From assembly GCA_963816315.1 (NCBI GenBank), contig CAWFJZ010000036.1, forward strand, positions 62,001-126,000: 64,000 nucleotides of DNA. The letters are read 5' to 3'. Positions 62,133 to 64,000 of this stretch are shown one piece after another. The position numbers and the translations under genes were made by a program. The stretch's first letter is position 1; every line of letters begins with the position of its first letter. A model generated the notes under the pieces. That model had not been told where the DNA came from and made no database searches. It saw nothing but the letters and a program-made list of their open reading frames with translations. The stretch is from CADEEN01 sp963816315. GTDB lineage: Bacteria; Pseudomonadota; Gammaproteobacteria; Burkholderiales; Burkholderiaceae_C.

Positions 62133-64000
62133 ATGACCCCATCGATCCGATTCGGCCGTTTCGAGTTGCTGCCGACCGAGCGGCGCCTGCTCGCCGACGA
62201 CCAGCCGCTGGCGCTGGGCGCGCGAGCCTTCGACGTGCTGCTGGTGCTGGTCGAGCAGCGCGGCGCGCTGGTCAGCAGCGCCGACCTGCTCGAGCGCGTC
62301 TGGCCCGACGTGGTGGTCGAAGAGGGCAACGTGCATGTCCAGGTGTCGGCGCTGCGCAAGGTGCTCGGCGCAGCGGCCATCGCCACCGTTCCCGGCCACG
62401 GCTACCGCTTGGCGATCACGGTGCAGGCGCCGCCCGGCGCCGTGCCCGCGCCACGCGTCGAGCCGCCCGCTGCTGCCGTCGCCACCAACGTCTCGCGCGC
62501 GCTGGCGCCGCTGATCGGCCGCGACGACGAGCTGGCGGCGCTCGACGCGTTGCTGGCGCGCCACCGCCTGGTCAGCCTGGTTGGCCCCGGCGGCATCGGC
62601 AAGACGCGGCTGGCGCAGGCGCTGGCGCTGCAACGCGCGACAGCGCATGCGCAAGGCGCTTGGCTGGTGGCGCTGGCGGCGCTGGCGTCGGCCGAGCGCA
62701 TCGTGCCGGCGGTGGCCGCGGCCTTGCGCGTCGAGCTGCGCGGCGACAGCGCGGCGGCGACGCTGCAACTGGCGCGCAGCCTGGCCGCGCACGACGCGCT
62801 GCTCGTGCTCGACAACTGCGAGCACCTGATCGACGGCGCGGCGGCGCTGGTGCGCGAGCTGCTCGACGCGTGCGCGTCGCTGCGCATCCTCGTCACCTCG
62901 CAGGAGCCGTTGCGCCTGGCCGACGAACAGGTGGTGCGCGTCGGCGCGTTGTCGCTGCCGGCGCCGGGCAGCGCGCAGGAGCCGGCGCTGCGCCACGGCG
63001 CGATGCAGCTGCTGGTGCAGCGCGCGCGCCAGGCCGACCGCCGCTTCGAGTTGACGGCCGAGACGCTGCAGCCGGCGATCGCACTCGTGCGCCATCTCGA
63101 CGGCATCCCGCTGGCCATCGGCATGGCCGCCGCGCGGCTGCCGGCGCTCGGCCTGCAGGCGTTGAACCAGCGCCTGGCCGAACGCCTGAACTGGCTGCGC
63201 AGCGCCGAGCGCGACGTGCCGGCGCGGCAGAGCACACTGCGCGCCGCGCTCGACTGGAGCCACGGCCTGCTCGACGCGGCGTCGCGCAGCGTGTTGCGGC
63301 GGCTGTCGGTGTTCGTCGGCAGCTTCGACCTCGACAGCGCGTTGGCCGTGGCCCAAGGCGAGGTTGGCGACCTCGACCCCGACGCCGCGCTCGACGCGTT
63401 GTCGGAACTGGTGCACAAGTCGCTGGTCGGCGTCGAAGGGCTCGAGCCGCCGCGTTATCGCCTGCTCGAATCGACGCGGCTCTACGCTGCCGAGCGCCTG
63501 GCCGAAGCCGGCGAGACCGAGGCCGCGCAGCGCTGCCATGCGCTGGCGATGGTGCAGCGTGCCGAGCAGGCGCTGGGGCGCTACTGGCAGCTCGGTGACG
63601 GCGCGTGGATGGCGCAGTTCGAGCCCGACGCCGACGACCTCGAGGCCGCGGCCGACCGCGCCGTCGCCGCCGGCGATGCGCAGAGCGCGGCCGCGCCGCT
63701 CGAAGCGCTGTTGTCACTCGACGCGCAGCGCGGCGTCGATGCGACCCGCCGGGCCCGCATGCGCAGCGCGCTGGCGCTGCTGCCGCAGGCTCGCGGTGCG
63801 GCGCGCGCTTGGCTGGCGCAATGCGTGCTGCCGCACCCGCCGATCGCGCTGGCCGAGATCGGGCGCGTCGCCGCGGCCGAAGGCGCGGTGGCGGCCTGGC
63901 GCGCCGAGGGCGATGCGCAGCGCACCTACGACGCGCTGACCTCGCTCGGCTACGAACTCGGCCTGGCCGGCCGCCACGCCGAGGCCCTGGTCGCGCTCGA
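62133..64000 (+). CDS. Winged-helix - NB-ARC ATPase regulator, second copy (partial, runs off window)
   Basis: From ATG 62133 an uninterrupted frame runs to the window end (at least 622 residues). Residues 1-95 are an OmpR-type winged helix (FELLPTERRLLADDQPLALG, VWPDVVVEEGNVHVQVSALR, TVPGHGYRL). The NB-ARC ATPase follows: LVSLVGPGGIGKTRLAQALA (P-loop), LLVLDNCEHLI (Walker B), LVTSQEPLRLADEQ, GIPLAIGMAAARLPALG. Then a helical region. Architecture and motifs parallel the regulator at 58033-60576, so the two are paralogues flanking the JmjC and peptide genes. Confidence 0.92.
   Translation, partial: MTPSIRFGRFELLPTERRLLADDQPLALGARAFDVLLVLVEQRGALVSSADLLERVWPDVVVEEGNVHVQVSALRKVLGAAAIATVPGHGYRLAITVQAPPGAVPAPRVEPPAAAVATNVSRALAPLIGRDDELAALDALLARHRLVSLVGPGGIGKTRLAQALALQRATAHAQGAWLVALAALASAERIVPAVAAALRVELRGDSAAATLQLARSLAAHDALLVLDNCEHLIDGAAALVRELLDACASLRILVTSQEPLRLADEQVVRVGALSLPAPGSAQEPALRHGAMQLLVQRARQADRRFELTAETLQPAIALVRHLDGIPLAIGMAAARLPALGLQALNQRLAERLNWLRSAERDVPARQSTLRAALDWSHGLLDAASRSVLRRLSVFVGSFDLDSALAVAQGEVGDLDPDAALDALSELVHKSLVGVEGLEPPRYRLLESTRLYAAERLAEAGETEAAQRCHALAMVQRAEQALGRYWQLGDGAWMAQFEPDADDLEAAADRAVAAGDAQSAAAPLEALLSLDAQRGVDATRRARMRSALALLPQARGAARAWLAQCVLPHPPIALAEIGRVAAAEGAVAAWRAEGDAQRTYDALTSLGYELGLAGRHAEALVAL

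Noticed and set aside
62019..63539. A 506-codon minus-strand frame opposite the second regulator
   Set aside because: Gln/Arg/Ala-rich shadow; the plus strand shows the winged helix, P-loop and Walker B in order.

Overview
The window is high-GC DNA that fits a photosynthetic betaproteobacterium of the order Burkholderiales, close to Rubrivivax and its relatives. It opens with the end of pufM, then pufC, then the carotenoid genes crtA, crtD and crtC. I know this puf-crtADC arrangement from Rubrivivax gelatinosus. Other support is a PEP-CTERM protein, a MerR-controlled leucine (liu) catabolic regulon, interspersed CCCCCGAGGGGG-type palindromic repeats and many ATGA/GTGA start-stop overlaps.

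Layout. 1-4.9 kb: photosynthesis (reaction centre M subunit end, a tetraheme cytochrome fused to an OmpA-like domain, spheroidene-pathway enzymes). 4.9-18.1 kb: PEP-CTERM protein, small cytochrome c, zinc-ribbon protein, GlcG/HbpS-like protein, TrkA-TrkH potassium uptake, a PstS-like lipoprotein, a DsbA-family isomerase, a rhodanese-cNMP sensor fusion, a MITE-like element, a TIM-barrel isomerase and an FAD dehydrogenase. 18.1-25.5 kb: ethanolamine ammonia-lyase eutBC, diverging from a methanethiol oxidase and SCO1 pair; a Gfo/Idh/MocA oxidoreductase diverging from a sugar isomerase; a Uma2 nuclease. 25.7-40.4 kb: a fused 2-oxoacid ferredoxin oxidoreductase diverging from a long leucine/acyl-CoA gene run (liuB, acyl-CoA dehydrogenase, liuC, liuD, liuE and small accessory genes). 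40.4-46.6 kb: small proteins, acyl-CoA dehydrogenase, EamA exporter, MaoC-like hydratase, thiolase and an orphan type III secretion SctD-like gene. 46.7-54.7 kb: a minus-strand run of MerR regulator (liuR), liuA, carbonic anhydrase, PLP dehydratase, GNAT, aceK and an SH3 protein, with an MBL hydrolase diverging from the regulator. 54.7-57.1 kb: a compact restriction-modification island (vsr, cytosine methylase, PD-(D/E)XK nuclease). 57.1-64 kb: YgjP-like peptidase, then a JmjC-type dioxygenase and a 48-residue peptide gene between two large winged-helix/NB-ARC regulators. The second regulator runs off the window.

How it works together. The same perfect 18-bp palindrome ATTGACGTTAACGTCAAT occurs exactly twice as far as I can see: between the oxidoreductase and liuB, and between the MerR gene and the MBL hydrolase. 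The two leucine blocks, 24 kb apart, therefore look like one LiuR regulon. Carbonic anhydrase (bicarbonate for methylcrotonyl-CoA carboxylase) and AceK (switch to the glyoxylate bypass) sit in the regulator's own gene run.

Caution on quality. About nine genes are interrupted by small frameshifts although both sides keep family-typical sequence. The junctions lie in GC-rich runs, so I read these as probable sequencing or assembly indels rather than nine decayed genes. I see no rRNA, tRNA, CRISPR array, complete insertion sequence or replication origin.
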